The position numbers and the translations under genes are program-made. The notes beneath the pieces were generated by a model. It was not told where the DNA came from and made no database searches. It was given only the letters and a program-made list of their open reading frames with translations. From JBAXTZ01 sp037129925 (lineage in GTDB: Bacteria; Bacillota; Negativicutes; JBAXTZ01): DNA of 64,000 bases. Below are positions 49,240 to 61,200 of the stretch, piece after piece. Location: positions 20,813 through 84,812 of the forward strand of contig JBAXTZ010000010.1 in assembly GCA_037129925.1 (NCBI GenBank). Direction: 5' to 3'. Position 1 is the first letter of the stretch. Each line of letters begins with the position of its first letter.

Positions 49240-50244
49240 ATGAGCGTAAAAATGTTTTTAGCAGTCCTGGTATTGATGGTTGGTTGCACTTTAGGGGCTT
49301 ATGCCAGCGAAACAACAGCCACAGATTATTCGGTAGCGGAACATTGGTTGAATTTGCCGGGAAAAGTCGACAAGGCAGTCGATGTCTTTTATCTCTACCC
49401 GACCGCCTGGGCGAGGGTAGGCGCAAACGATCCTTATGTATGCGCAATCGATAATCCGGTGATGTTAATGCAGGCAAAGCTGGCTTTTGTTCGACAGGCG
49501 ATAGCGTTTGAACCGGTCGGAGATATTTACGCGCCATATTATCGGCAGATAGACAGCGCCTATCGCGCGGCGTTGCCGGTAGCGGAACAAGAAAAACTTG
49601 TCGGCGGCATACCGGTAACTGACGGGGTTGCGGCTTTTGATTATTATATTAAGCATTACAACAACGGCCGGCCGTTTATTTTGGCCGGGCATTCACAGGG
49701 TTCTAATGTCTTGATTTATTTGCTATCTGGCTATCTGAAAGACCATCCCGATGTATATAGCCGGATGATTGCGGCCTATGTTATCGGCTATTCGGTCACC
49801 GGGGAATATCTGGCAAGAAACCCGCATTTGAAATTCGCTAATGGTGCAAATGATACCGGAGTGATAGTTTCCTATAACACCGAAGCGCCCAAGATTATCG
49901 GCAGCAATCCGGTTGTTCTGCCCGGGGCGTTGGTGATAAATCCCATTACCTGGACCCGCGGTGAGCAGTTGGCGACTGCGGAACAGAACTTGGGTTCGAT
50001 AATTCTCAATACCAAAGGGGAAGTCGCGGTCTGGGGTGTGAAAAACTTCGCCGATGCCCAAATAGACTTAGCCCGTGGCGTATTGATTTGCAGTACGGTT
50101 GATGTGGACGAATGGTCACCGGGAAACAAAGTGTTCGGCAAAGTCGTTTTCCACACTTTCGATTATCCGTTTTATTATTACAACATCAGGAAAAACGCGG
50201 CTGACCGCACCAGCAATTACTTTCTGAAAAAGCCCCAACGGTAA
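49240..50244 (+). CDS. Exported DUF3089 alpha/beta hydrolase
   Basis: A 334-residue exported hydrolase. A signal peptide (residues 1-24, ending in GAYAS) precedes the DUF3089 domain, with VDVFYLYPTAW near 45 and the nucleophile elbow LAGHSQGS near residue 155. The C-terminal part includes ANDTGVIVSYNTEAP and a late His (KVVFHTFDYPFYYYNIR). ATG 49240 follows GAGGTGGG; three upstream in-frame starts would weaken the signal peptide. It lies 96 nt before the first NRPS gene with no terminator between, so it may belong to the peptide cluster as a tailoring or self-protection hydrolase. That is inference. Confidence 0.82.
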   Translation: MSVKMFLAVLVLMVGCTLGAYASETTATDYSVAEHWLNLPGKVDKAVDVFYLYPTAWARVGANDPYVCAIDNPVMLMQAKLAFVRQAIAFEPVGDIYAPYYRQIDSAYRAALPVAEQEKLVGGIPVTDGVAAFDYYIKHYNNGRPFILAGHSQGSNVLIYLLSGYLKDHPDVYSRMIAAYVIGYSVTGEYLARNPHLKFANGANDTGVIVSYNTEAPKIIGSNPVVLPGALVINPITWTRGEQLATAEQNLGSIILNTKGEVAVWGVKNFADAQIDLARGVLICSTVDVDEWSPGNKVFGKVVFHTFDYPFYYYNIRKNAADRTSNYFLKKPQR

Positions 50245-50340
50245 ATCAACGGGTTTACGAATTAATCACAGAGGTATTTTCGACAATAACCTGAAAAGCA
50301 TCGGCGGCACATTTTGCCAAAGATAATTAAGGAGCAAAGC

Positions 50341-53300
50341 TTGAAAACATTGTTTGAACTGCACGAGCACGGCTATCCGGTTTCCCAGTCGCAAAAGGCG
50401 ATGTACGTCATTGATCAAATGACCGATATCGGTAATACTTATCATGTCGTTTTGCCAATAGTGATTGAAGGCCGGTTGAATAAGGAACGGTTGGGCAAAG
50501 CGATTGATGAATTGGTGGAACGGCATTCGGCGTTACGAACTTCATTCATTATGGTGGACGGCGAGGTTCGGCAAAAAATAAGTGCCAGTGTGCGGTTGAA
50601 AAAAACTGTAAAAGTCGTGGATGAGCAGGCCGTTGATGCTGCGATCGCGGATTTTGTGCAAAAATTTGATTTATGCGAAGCGCCGTTAATGCGGGTGGCG
50701 TTGTTGGAAATTAATAGCCTGAAACATATTTTAGTGCTAGATGCCCATCAGATTGTGGCTGATGAAGCGTCGCTGGTGATTGTGGTAAAAGAGTTGCTCG
50801 CGCTCTATGAAAACCAGCAGTTGTCGCCGCTAACTGTCACTTATAGCGACTATGCCGATTGGAATAGTAAACAAATTAGCCTCGCTAACTTTGCCGGGCA
50901 AGAGGCGTTTTGGTTGAAACAGTTAAATGGCGAGCTGCCGGTACTGAATATCGTGACCGATTTTCCGCGTCCAGCGAACCGCCAATATCAGGGCGAGAAA
51001 ATCTTTGCGGCGATTGAACCCAGAGTCTCGGATAAATTAACGGCGCTTGCCGCCGCACAGGGTGTGGCGCTCGGAGCGCTGTTGTTGGCGGCGTTCAAGA
51101 CGTTATTGGCACGCTATAGCGGGCAGGATGATGTTATCGTTGGCTGGCCGTTTGCTAATCGCACCTGTCCAGATATTGCCGGATTGGTTGGTCTGTTTGC
51201 GAACGTTTTGCCGCTGCGAACTTATCCCGACCGCGATAAATCATTTGCCGAATATTTGCAGGAAGTCAATGCGACATTGCTGGCGGCCGCTGCTAATCAA
51301 AGTTATCCGTTTGCCGGCATCATCGAAAAACTGGGGATTACCCGCAATGCCAGCCGTAACCCGGTATATGATGCGGTTTTTGGTTTTTTTGCCAACGAGT
51401 TCACGGCTGATTCTAAGGATTTGTTGATAAAACGTTATGATTACGATATCAAAGCCGCACATTTTGACCTGCTATTAAACGTGTTTGAAAACCAGCAGGG
51501 ATTATCATTGCATTTTGAGTATGACCGCAATTTGTATAAACACGCCAGCGGACAGCGATTTGTCGAACACTATCTTAATCTGCTTGGGACGCTTGCGAAT
51601 GGTAGCGATGAAAAACTGGCGAAAATCGACTTGATTTCGCCCGCGGAACGGGAGCTATTGCTAAACGGATTTAATGACACCGAGTTGATGATGCCGCTAG
51701 AACGAACTTATCATAGTTTGTTTCGGGTTCAGGTCAAACTGACCCCGGATAATGCGGCGATGGTTTTCAAGGGAACGACGCCTAGTTATCGGCAATTAGA
51801 TGAAAAAACCGACCGTCTGGCATTATATCTGCGCGAAAAGGGCGTGCAACGGGAAGACATTGTTCCAATCATGTTGGAGCGTTCAGCGGAAATGGTGATC
51901 GCGGCAATCGCGGTAATGAAGGCCGGGGGTGCCTATTTGCCGCTGGACATAAAATATCCGCAGGCCCGGCTGGACTATATGCTGTCCGACAGCAATGCCG
52001 CTTTGATTTTGAGTCAGCCGGCACTGCAGGAAAAGTTTGCCAATTTTACCGGAGAATTTATTGATGTTACCAGCGGTACACCGTATGAGCCGGTTGCTGA
52101 TGGACCGATAGAATGTCCGGATGTTAATCAGGGTGGTGATTTGGCGGCAATCATCTATACTTCTGGCACGACCGGTCTGCCCAAAGGCACGATGCTCGCC
52201 CACTGCGGTTTGATTAATATGTGCTATAGTGAGAATCATGACAATGGGTTGTGTGAGTCCGATGTTGTGGCTTCATACGCGAGTTTCAGTTTTGACGGGT
52301 CGATTTGGTCGAATTTCCCGCCATTGCTGGCGGGCGCGGCAGTTGATATTGTACCGGATGAAATTATGTTGTCGCTTGTGGAGCTGAATAATTATTTTGA
52401 AGCGCACAAGGTTACTCTTACGCTGATGACTACCCAGCTGTGTGAACAATTTGCAGAATTGGTAGATAATAAATCATTGCGGCAGATGAGTACCGGCGGT
52501 GAAAAATACAAAACCTGGCGCCCGACGCGCTACAAAATCGTCAATTCCTATGGACCGACCGAAGGAACGGTGCTGATAACGCGATTTACTATCGACAAGA
52601 ATTATGACAATATTCCGATTGGTAAACCGCTGCACAATACCAAGGTGTATGTGGTTGACAAAGATTTTCAGTTGCAGCCGCTGGGTGTTCCCGGGGAGTT
52701 GTGCGTGGCGGGCGTGCAGCTGGCGCGCGGCTACCGCAATCGCCCGGAGTTGACGGCAGAGAAGTTTATCGATAATCCGTTCGTCCACAGCGGCTTGCGG
52801 TCGGCGGTTGGTGAATCGCAGGAGCTCGAACACCAACAGCCAGCGGCCAGCGGCAATAATACACAGTATTCGAAGCTGTATCGCACCGGTGATTTGGCGC
52901 GTTGGTTGCCGGATGGTAATTTGGAATTTTTGGGACGTATCGACCAGCAGGTGAAAATTCGCGGTTTCCGCGTTGAAATCGGCGAAGTCGAGCAGAAAAT
53001 AATGAAATACCCTGCGGTAAAGGAAGCGGTCGTTATTGCCCGGGAAGACGATACCGCCAACAAATATCTCTGTGGCTATTTTACCGCTGAAAACACAGTT
53101 AATCTGGAGCTGTTGAAGGAATTTATGGCAGGAGATCTGCCCAGCTATATGATTCCGGCTTTCATTATGCAGATTGACTCTATGCCGCTCAATGCGAATG
53201 GCAAAATTGACAAAAAAGCCTTGCCAGAAACAATGGTTACAGCCGGAGTGGGCGAATTTGCCGAACCGGTAGGTGAAATAGAGACAAAGCTTGCCCAAGT

Positions 53301-55185
53301 GTGGAAAGATGTTTTGGGAGTAGCGCAAATCAGCGCTACTGACGATTTCTTTGCAATCGGCGGGAGCTCAATTAAAGCAATTTCGGCAGTTGCCCGGTTG
53401 CAAAAGTTTTTTGTAATAAATATTAACGACTTTTTCAATTATCCTTGTTTACGGACGCTGGCGGCAAACATTCAACCGTCGGAAGACACGTTAAAAGTTC
53501 GCTTGGCACAGATGGCGTTGCAAGTGGCGGAATTGGACAAGCCGCCAGCTGCCGATCCGCGTTATCAAGCACGCTATATTAGCGGTATGGCTGAGTATGA
53601 ACAGCAAAATAGATGGTTGGATACAGCTGACTTTAGTGTGATTCGCCAATATCGCTGCGTGTTGGTCACTGGCGCTACCGGTTTTCTCGGTGTACATATC
53701 ACGCAATATTTGCTCGCCGAACGCCGCTGTCGGGTCTATGTAATCGTACGCGCAGCCGACATTAGTACCGCCAAAGCACGATTACGTGCGAAATTCAACT
53801 ATTATTTCGGCGAGGAGTTTTGGCAAGCTAACCAGCTTGACGAGCGGTTGATTGTACTATGCGGTGAGTTGCATTTGCCGCAGTTCGGGCTGGATGGGGC
53901 GGCTTATGATCGGTTGTGCGCGGATGTTGAAGCGGTGTATCACAGTGCGGCTAATGTCAGTCATTATGGGCGTTATAATGAGCTGTATGAAGGCAATGTG
54001 CAGGCAACGCTGGAATTAATGACTTTTGCGAAAATCGGAATAAAAAAGGATTTTCATCATATCTCCACTATGTCCGTGGTTTATGGCGATATTGCTGGTT
54101 GCGACTATCAGCTATTCACTGAATATCAAACCGACCGCGGACAAAAATTCGCCAGCTATTATGGCGAAACAAAGTTGCTTGCCGAAACGGCAGTCGAGGC
54201 GGCGCGCGCCGAAGGCTTGAACACCACTATTTTTCGCGCCGGAAATATCGCATTCCAGGAACAGACCGGACTCTATCAGGAAAATATTGAAACTAATGCC
54301 TATTTTCAGAAGGTACAGGGATTCATCAATATCGGCATGGTGCCTGACAGACTGGACACCGACGAGTATGCTTATGTCGACCGGCTCGCGGAAGCAATAG
54401 TGCGCATGAGTGAACGGCCAGCGACGTTTAACCGTAATTATCATATGCAAAATCCCCAGCTGGTAAAACTTTCAGAGATATTAACCGCCCCGGAGCTTGG
54501 GCTGAACGTACAGGCGAAAGGGTTGGCTGAATTTTTTGATTATTTGTACGAAAATCTTGATCAGCCGGGATTTAAATCTCATGTTGAAAATGTCCTGACG
54601 CATATGGAGCTAATGGATGAAAAAGCCAAAGATGTCACTGTGGTTACCGTCGTGATGGACATGACGTTGGCGGTGCTGGCGAAAATTGGTTTCAAGTGGC
54701 CGGCATTTGAAGTCCGGCTGATGCGGCCGTTAGTAGAACGAGCGTTGGCAGAACGGGTACAAATTATGCGTGGTAACGCTATTCTGGGTACTCTTGAGCG
54801 GCAATCGTTGCTGGAATTGGCCGGTAAATCAAAGCTCAGGCTGTGGAAACGCCGGATGGAAATCATTGCTGAGGGGCAAACCAACCCGGATGTTTATCTG
54901 ATTATGAAGGGTTTCGCGCAACTGCTCCGTTCCTCGGTGGGCGGCTGGCAGGGAATGGTCGGCTTGGCAAAAAAGAACGAGTTCATCGGTCTGGAGCTGG
55001 CAAGTGTAGCGGATAAGTCGAGCTTTACCGCTGATGCGACCATGGGCGATACGCTGGTGCTGGCGTTGCCGCGGGACTTGCTGCGGCAGTATGGCAAAAC
55101 CAATCCGCAAATGTTGCTCGGGGTGATCAGCGTAATGAGCGACCGCGTCGAAAAAATGGCGCGGCTGGTAGTCAGCCTGGGATGA
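50341..55185 (+). CDS. NRPS, C-A-T-thioester reductase-cyclic-nucleotide-binding-like domain
   Basis: A 1614-residue single-module peptide synthetase. Condensation-like domain about 10-430, in which the HHxxxDG motif reads HQIVADE (His136, Gln137), so the catalytic second His is missing. Adenylation domain about 440-960 (IYTSGTTGLPKGT near 605, NSYGPTEG, YRTGDL, NGKIDKK near 955). Carrier domain with Ser1010 (GGSSI). NAD(P)-dependent thioester reductase about 1105-1480 with GATGFLG at 1111-1117 and Tyr1274/Lys1278 (YGETK). The last about 130 residues resemble a CRP/FNR cyclic-nucleotide-binding beta-roll (IIAEGQTNPDVYLIMKG, then EFIGLELAS). TTG 50341 follows TAAGGAGC. The order after the carrier matches the next gene, so the two share ancestry. 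Confidence 0.9.
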   Translation: MKTLFELHEHGYPVSQSQKAMYVIDQMTDIGNTYHVVLPIVIEGRLNKERLGKAIDELVERHSALRTSFIMVDGEVRQKISASVRLKKTVKVVDEQAVDAAIADFVQKFDLCEAPLMRVALLEINSLKHILVLDAHQIVADEASLVIVVKELLALYENQQLSPLTVTYSDYADWNSKQISLANFAGQEAFWLKQLNGELPVLNIVTDFPRPANRQYQGEKIFAAIEPRVSDKLTALAAAQGVALGALLLAAFKTLLARYSGQDDVIVGWPFANRTCPDIAGLVGLFANVLPLRTYPDRDKSFAEYLQEVNATLLAAAANQSYPFAGIIEKLGITRNASRNPVYDAVFGFFANEFTADSKDLLIKRYDYDIKAAHFDLLLNVFENQQGLSLHFEYDRNLYKHASGQRFVEHYLNLLGTLANGSDEKLAKIDLISPAERELLLNGFNDTELMMPLERTYHSLFRVQVKLTPDNAAMVFKGTTPSYRQLDEKTDRLALYLREKGVQREDIVPIMLERSAEMVIAAIAVMKAGGAYLPLDIKYPQARLDYMLSDSNAALILSQPALQEKFANFTGEFIDVTSGTPYEPVADGPIECPDVNQGGDLAAIIYTSGTTGLPKGTMLAHCGLINMCYSENHDNGLCESDVVASYASFSFDGSIWSNFPPLLAGAAVDIVPDEIMLSLVELNNYFEAHKVTLTLMTTQLCEQFAELVDNKSLRQMSTGGEKYKTWRPTRYKIVNSYGPTEGTVLITRFTIDKNYDNIPIGKPLHNTKVYVVDKDFQLQPLGVPGELCVAGVQLARGYRNRPELTAEKFIDNPFVHSGLRSAVGESQELEHQQPAASGNNTQYSKLYRTGDLARWLPDGNLEFLGRIDQQVKIRGFRVEIGEVEQKIMKYPAVKEAVVIAREDDTANKYLCGYFTAENTVNLELLKEFMAGDLPSYMIPAFIMQIDSMPLNANGKIDKKALPETMVTAGVGEFAEPVGEIETKLAQVWKDVLGVAQISATDDFFAIGGSSIKAISAVARLQKFFVININDFFNYPCLRTLAANIQPSEDTLKVRLAQMALQVAELDKPPAADPRYQARYISGMAEYEQQNRWLDTADFSVIRQYRCVLVTGATGFLGVHITQYLLAERRCRVYVIVRAADISTAKARLRAKFNYYFGEEFWQANQLDERLIVLCGELHLPQFGLDGAAYDRLCADVEAVYHSAANVSHYGRYNELYEGNVQATLELMTFAKIGIKKDFHHISTMSVVYGDIAGCDYQLFTEYQTDRGQKFASYYGETKLLAETAVEAARAEGLNTTIFRAGNIAFQEQTGLYQENIETNAYFQKVQGFINIGMVPDRLDTDEYAYVDRLAEAIVRMSERPATFNRNYHMQNPQLVKLSEILTAPELGLNVQAKGLAEFFDYLYENLDQPGFKSHVENVLTHMELMDEKAKDVTVVTVVMDMTLAVLAKIGFKWPAFEVRLMRPLVERALAERVQIMRGNAILGTLERQSLLELAGKSKLRLWKRRMEIIAEGQTNPDVYLIMKGFAQLLRSSVGGWQGMVGLAKKNEFIGLELASVADKSSFTADATMGDTLVLALPRDLLRQYGKTNPQMLLGVISVMSDRVEKMARLVVSLG
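52771..52866 (+). repeat. In-frame palindromic insert in the adenylation domain (copy A)
   Basis: Between the A6 and A7 core motifs lies an extra segment of about 22 residues (HSGLRSAVGESQELEHQQ, then PAASGNNT) whose DNA forms an imperfect hairpin (GGCGGTTGGTG with CACCAACAGCC around CAGGAGCTCG). The first adenylation domain of the next gene lacks it, having only ATAELNQR there. The first 37 nt are identical to copy B. Confidence 0.65.
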
Positions 55186-55219
55186 GACTTTGCCTGATTT
55201 TAATTAGAGGTGCTGAATA

Positions 55220-58200
55220 ATGGAAGACCGGAAAACATATCGCCTGACACATGCCCAGCAACGGATAATGTATGGTGAAAAATTTTACCCGGGAACCGGT
55301 TTTGCTAATTGTGCTGTGGCAGTTCGTATACCCGCAGATTTGGATCAGGATACATTGGTCCGCAGTATCAATGCGGTTATTGCCGGCAACGATGCGTTGC
55401 GGTTGCAGCTGGAGCAGACCGAGGACGGAGTCGACCGCCAGTACATCGCCGAATATTCACCGCAGACTTTCACCTGTGAAGATTTTGGCAACGAGCAGCC
55501 GAAGCTGCAGGAATGGATAAAGCTTAATAACGCTACCGGTTTTGCATTATACAAGCAGCCGTTGTACCGGATTCTCCTGGCGCGTTGTCAGCGCCAGATA
55601 ACAATGCTGGTGGTAATCCATCACGCAATTTGTGACAACCGGACACTGGCGAATTTTATCCGTCAGGTAGCTGAGAATTGTGCCAGCATCAAGGTTGGTG
55701 GTCCGACTATTGCCGGTAAGTCTTATAGAGAATTTTTAGACAGCGAAACTATATATTTGCAGTCGGCTGAATATCCGGCGGACAGGGAATTCTGGCTGGC
55801 AAAGTACGCCGAGTTGCCAGAATACAGTTGTCTGTTTGGCAAAGAAAAGACTGTTGCGGATATCTCCACCGAACGGATTGACTATTCCCTGCCGGCTGAA
55901 ACGGCGCGCCAGTTGCAAGAGTTCTGCAGTGCCAACAAGGTAAGCTATTTCAGCGTGTTTACCACGGTGTTTGCTATCTGGCTGGCACGTTGTAGCGGAC
56001 GCTACGACATGGTACTCGGTGTGCCATATCATAATCGGCAAACCGAGGGTAGCCGCGACAGTTTCGGTCAATTTGTCAGTACCATGCCGGTGCGGTTAAC
56101 GCTAACCGGGCAATCAACGGTCAGAGAAGCGTTAGCTTACGTTCGAAATACAATCCAAGAGACAATTGTTCACCAACGCTATCCGTTTGATTTGTTGCTG
56201 CAAGAACTGAAAACCGGCCACGGCGGCACGGACCAAATGATAGAATATTATCTGGTGCAGAGCAGTTTCGAAAAATGCGCAACCGGCGGCTTTCCGGCCA
56301 CGGTACTGCCGCGCGCTGCAGCGCCTGAGCCAATGGCGGTGTTTCTTAATCAAGGAATTACTGATGAAAACGGGTTGCAAACAATCGCCATTGAATATCA
56401 AACTGCCAAATACAGTGCTCTAGAAGTTGATGCAATCTACAACCGCCTGCTGACAGTTATGACAGAAGTGGTGGCTAACCCGGACGGTAAAATTTGCTTG
56501 CTGCCAATGGTTACAGCGAGCGAGCGCGAACAACTGCTGGTTACGTTCAACGACAACAGAATGGATTTTCCTATTGAGCGGTCCTATCATGGATTGTTCC
56601 GGGAACAAGTTACCCGGACACCAGACAATCTGGCGTTGCAGTTCAAGGATGAAAGCTATACTTACCGCCAACTTGATGAAAAAACCGACAGCCTGGCAGC
56701 CGTGTTGCGTGCCAACGGTGTGGGAGCTGAAACAATCGTGCCGATTATGCTCGAACGGTCGGCAGAAATGGTCATTGCCGCAATCGCCGTTATGAAAGCC
56801 GGTGGCGCTTATTTGCCGCTGGATATCAAGTATCCGCAGGCCCGGTTGGACTATATGCTGGAAGACAGTAACGCGACGATTATCCTTAGCCAGCAGTCGC
56901 TCAAGGGTAAGTTCAGTCTTTTCAGTGGTAAATATTTTGATTTGAAAGACACTGCGAATTACCCGCCAGTAACAGGTGTTCCGGCCGATATCAGTAATGG
57001 CGATAGCTTGTCAGCAATAATTTATACTTCGGGAACGACCGGACTGCCGAAAGGGACGATGATCACGCATGGCGGCATGGTCAACATGTTTTACAGTGAA
57101 AACCTTGCCACTGGTCTGAACGCGACCGACCGGTTGGGCTCGTATGCGAGTTTCAGTTTTGACGCATCGATGTGGTCGAATTTCGCACCACTACTTGTTG
57201 GAGCTGCGGTATATATTGTGCCGACTGAAATAATGTTATCGCTACCGGAACTCAACCAGTTTTACGAAGACAACAAAATCAGCCTGACTTTCATGACTAC
57301 CCAGTTAGCGGAGCAATTTGCGGAACTGGTGGAAAATCACAGTCTGCGGCTACTGACTACTGGCGGTGAAAAATTCAAAACTTACCGGTCGACGCCCTAT
57401 CAGATAGTCAATGCATACGGTCCTACCGAATATACTATATACACTACCCGGTTTGTGATTGACAAGAATTATGACAATATGCCGATTGGCAAGCCGCTGG
57501 CAAACACCTGGGTTTATGTGCTGGATGCCAATTTGCAACTGCAACCACCTGGAATTCCTGGAGAATTGTGCATCGCCGGTGTGCAGATGGCGCGCGGTTA
57601 CCGTAACCGCGCCGAGCTTACTGCCGAGAAATTCATCATTAATCCATACGCAACTGCCGAACTGAACCAGCGGTTGTATCGCACCGGCGATTTGGTGCGC
57701 TGGAAGACCGATGGCAATCTCGAGTATTTGGCGCGGATTGACCAGCAAGTCAAAATTCGCGGATTTAGAATCGAAATCGGCGAAATCGAACAGAAGATCC
57801 TCCAGTATAACGGTGTGAAACAGGCGGTAGTTGTCGCCCGTAGCGACAGCAGTAGCAACACTTATTTGTGCGGTTATTTTGCCGCCGAGCGAACAGTTGC
57901 CATCAGTGAACTGCAAGCCTTTATGCTGGAAGGACTACCGGAGTTCATGATTCCCCAGACTATGATGCAGCTTAAGACTTTACCGCTAAACGCCAATGGC
58001 AAAGTCGACAAACGCGCGCTGCCGGAACCGTCGGCAACCGCCGCCAGCGTTGAGTATGCCGCGCCGCGCGACGATGTTGAAAAAGCGCTGTGTGATTTGT
58101 GGCAGGATATTCTCGGCGTGAAACAAGTCGGAATTGATGACCGCTTCAACAGTCTCGGTGGCACATCGCTGAAACTGGTCGTGCTCGGCGCCAAATTGCA

Positions 58201-61200
58201 AAAACTCTTCTCCAAGACGCTGCCGGTTGCCGAATTAGCCAAAATTCCCACGGTGAAACTTCTGGCCGAACGCCTGGCGAGCCGGCGCAGCGAAGCGGGC
58301 AGTTATGAAGTTATTCCGATGCTGCCCGCGGCGGCTAGCTATCCGGCAGCGTCAGCCCAGAAGGGAATGTTCATTATCGACCAAATGGCCGATATCGGCA
58401 ACACCTATCACGTGGTGCAGCCGATCATGCTTAACGGACGGCTGAACAAAGAGCGGTTGGGAGTGGCGCTGGACAAAATGGTCGAGCGCCATCCGGGGCT
58501 GCGGACGACATTCGCCGTTATTGACGGCGAGGTCCGCCAGACGGTGCATGCCGCCGTCCGGCTGAAGAAAACAATTAAAGCGGTGGACGAACTGGCGGTT
58601 GACAAGGCAATTGCTGATTTCATCCAAAAGTTCGATTTGCAGACTGCGCCGCTATTACGGGTAGCATTATTTGAGTTGTCGGCCAACAAACATTTACTGG
58701 TGTTGGATGCGCATCACATTGTCATGGACGGAGTATCCGTAGTCGTGTTTGTCAAAGAACTGATGAAGCTTTACGAAAACCAGCAGTTGCCGCCGTTGAC
58801 TGTGAATTATCACGATTACGCCGACTGGTATAATAAAAAGCTCGAGCACGGCGCGTTCGCAAAAAACGCCGCGTTTTGGCAGGAACAGCTGTCCGGTGAA
58901 CTGCCGGTGCTCAATCTCGCGACGGACTTTCCACGGGCAGCGAATAAAAAATATCAGGGCGGAGACGTATTCGCCAGCCTTGACAAAGCAGTAGCGAATA
59001 AGTTGAAAGCCTTGGCCGAGGCGCAGGGTGTGTCCTTTTTCGCGTTGTTATTGGCGGCGTTTAATACGCTACTGGCACGCTACAGCGGCCAGGATGATAT
59101 TATAGTCGGTTCGCCGTTTGCCAACCGCACCCATCCGGACATTGACAGCATTCTCGGAATGTTCGTGAACTCGTTGCCGCTTAGGACCTATCCGCAACGC
59201 GACAAGTTGTTTGGCGATTATCTCCAGGAAGTTAATGCGATTTTGCTCGGCGCCGGCGAAAACCAGATTTATCCATTTGAAAATATCGTCGGCGATTTGG
59301 GTGTTACCCGCGACGCCAGCCGCAATCCGATTTATGACGTGGTATTTGCCTATTTTGTTGAGGAATTTTTGTTTGAATCCGAGCAATTGTCATTGCAGCG
59401 TTACAATTATGATGCCGGTGTGGCGCATTTTGACGCGTTGCTATACGTTCTGGAGAACCAGCAGGGGTTGTCGTTGTATCTGGAGTATGACCGGAACCTT
59501 TTTAAAGCAGCGACTGCAGAACGGATTGTTGGCCACTACCTGAATTTGCTGGAGCAGATCGCGGGCAGTCTGGAGCGGCGGTTGGCAGAAATTGATTTCA
59601 GTTCGGCCGACGAGCGGGAACAGTTGCTGAGGACCTTTAATGCTAATGTGCTGCCGGTGCCGCTGGACAGTTCCTACCAAAAACAATTCCGGGCGCAGGT
59701 CGAGCGGACGCCGGATAAGCTGGCAGTAGTTTTCAAGGATGTTTACCTGACCTATCGCCAATTAGACAGAAAAACCGACAGCCTCGCTGATTGCCTGCGG
59801 CGCAGCGGCGTGGTGCATGAAAGCATCGTTCCGATCATGCTGGAGCGTTCGGCGGAAATGATTGTTGCCGCCATTGCCGTAATGAAAGCCGGCGGCGCCT
59901 ACTTGCCGCTGGATATAAAATATCCGCAGGCGCGGTTGGACTATATGCTGGAAGATAGCAATGCCGCGTTAATTTTGAGTCAGCCGTCGCTACGGGAAAA
60001 ATTCGCCGGCTTTGGCGGCGAATTTATTGATGTGACCGACCCGGAATTATACGCTGGTGGTGATTCAGCGGGCGTTACGGTTTCGGACATCAACCAGGGC
60101 AGTGATTTGGCGGCAATAATATACACCTCCGGTTCGACCGGTTTGCCCAAAGGTACGATGATTATGCACCGTAACATCGTAAATATGTGTTTCAGTGAGA
60201 ATCGGGACAACGCGATGACCGAAGCCGATATAATGGCATCCTATGCCAGTTTCAGTTTCGATGCCGCGATGTGGTCGAATTTTGCCCCGTTGCTGGCGGG
60301 TGCGACCGTCCATATCGTCCCTGAGGAAATCATGTTGTCGTTGGTAGATTTGAACAAGTTCATCGAAGACCGGCGCGCGACGATCACTTTTATGACCACG
60401 CAGCTCTGTGAACAATTCACTGAACTTGTGGATAATAAGACACTGCGGATACTGGCGACTGGCGGTGAAAAATACAAGACTTACCGGCCGACCAACTACC
60501 AGGTTGTCAATGGCTACGGACCGACGGAATATACGGTGTATACCACCCGCTTTGTAATCGATAAAAATTATGACAATATACCCATCGGCAAACCGCTGGC
60601 GAACGCCCGGGTATATGTCGTGGACAAAGAATTTCGGCTGCAGCCGCTCGGAGTGCCGGGTGAGTTATGTATCGCCGGGCCGCAGTTGGCGCGCGGCTAT
60701 CGTAACCGTCCGGAACTGACCGCCGAGAAATTTGTAGATAATCCGTTCGTCCACAGCGGCTTGCGGTCGGCGGCTGGTGGAACGCAGGAGCTCGACCACC
60801 AACAGCCAGCGGCCAGCGGCAATAATACACCGTATTCGAAGCTGTACCGCACCGGCGACTTGGTGCGCTGGCTGCCGGACGGCAATCTGGAGTTCTTGAG
60901 CCGCATTGACCATCAGGTAAAAATCCGGGGCTTCCGGATTGAAATCGGTGAAATCGAGCAAAAGATTATGAGTTATCCAGTGGTCAAAGAAGCAGTTGTT
61001 ATTGCCCGGGACGATGCAGGCGGCAACAAATTTCTCTGCGGCTATTTTACCGCTGATGCCGCGGTCGATTTGGAACAGTTGAAAGATTTTATGGCGAACG
61101 ATCTGCCCGGGTATATGATCCCCGCCTTCATGTTGCAAATTGACATTATGCCGTTGAATGCCAACGGAAAAATCGACAAAAAGGCCTTGCCGGAAGTTGG

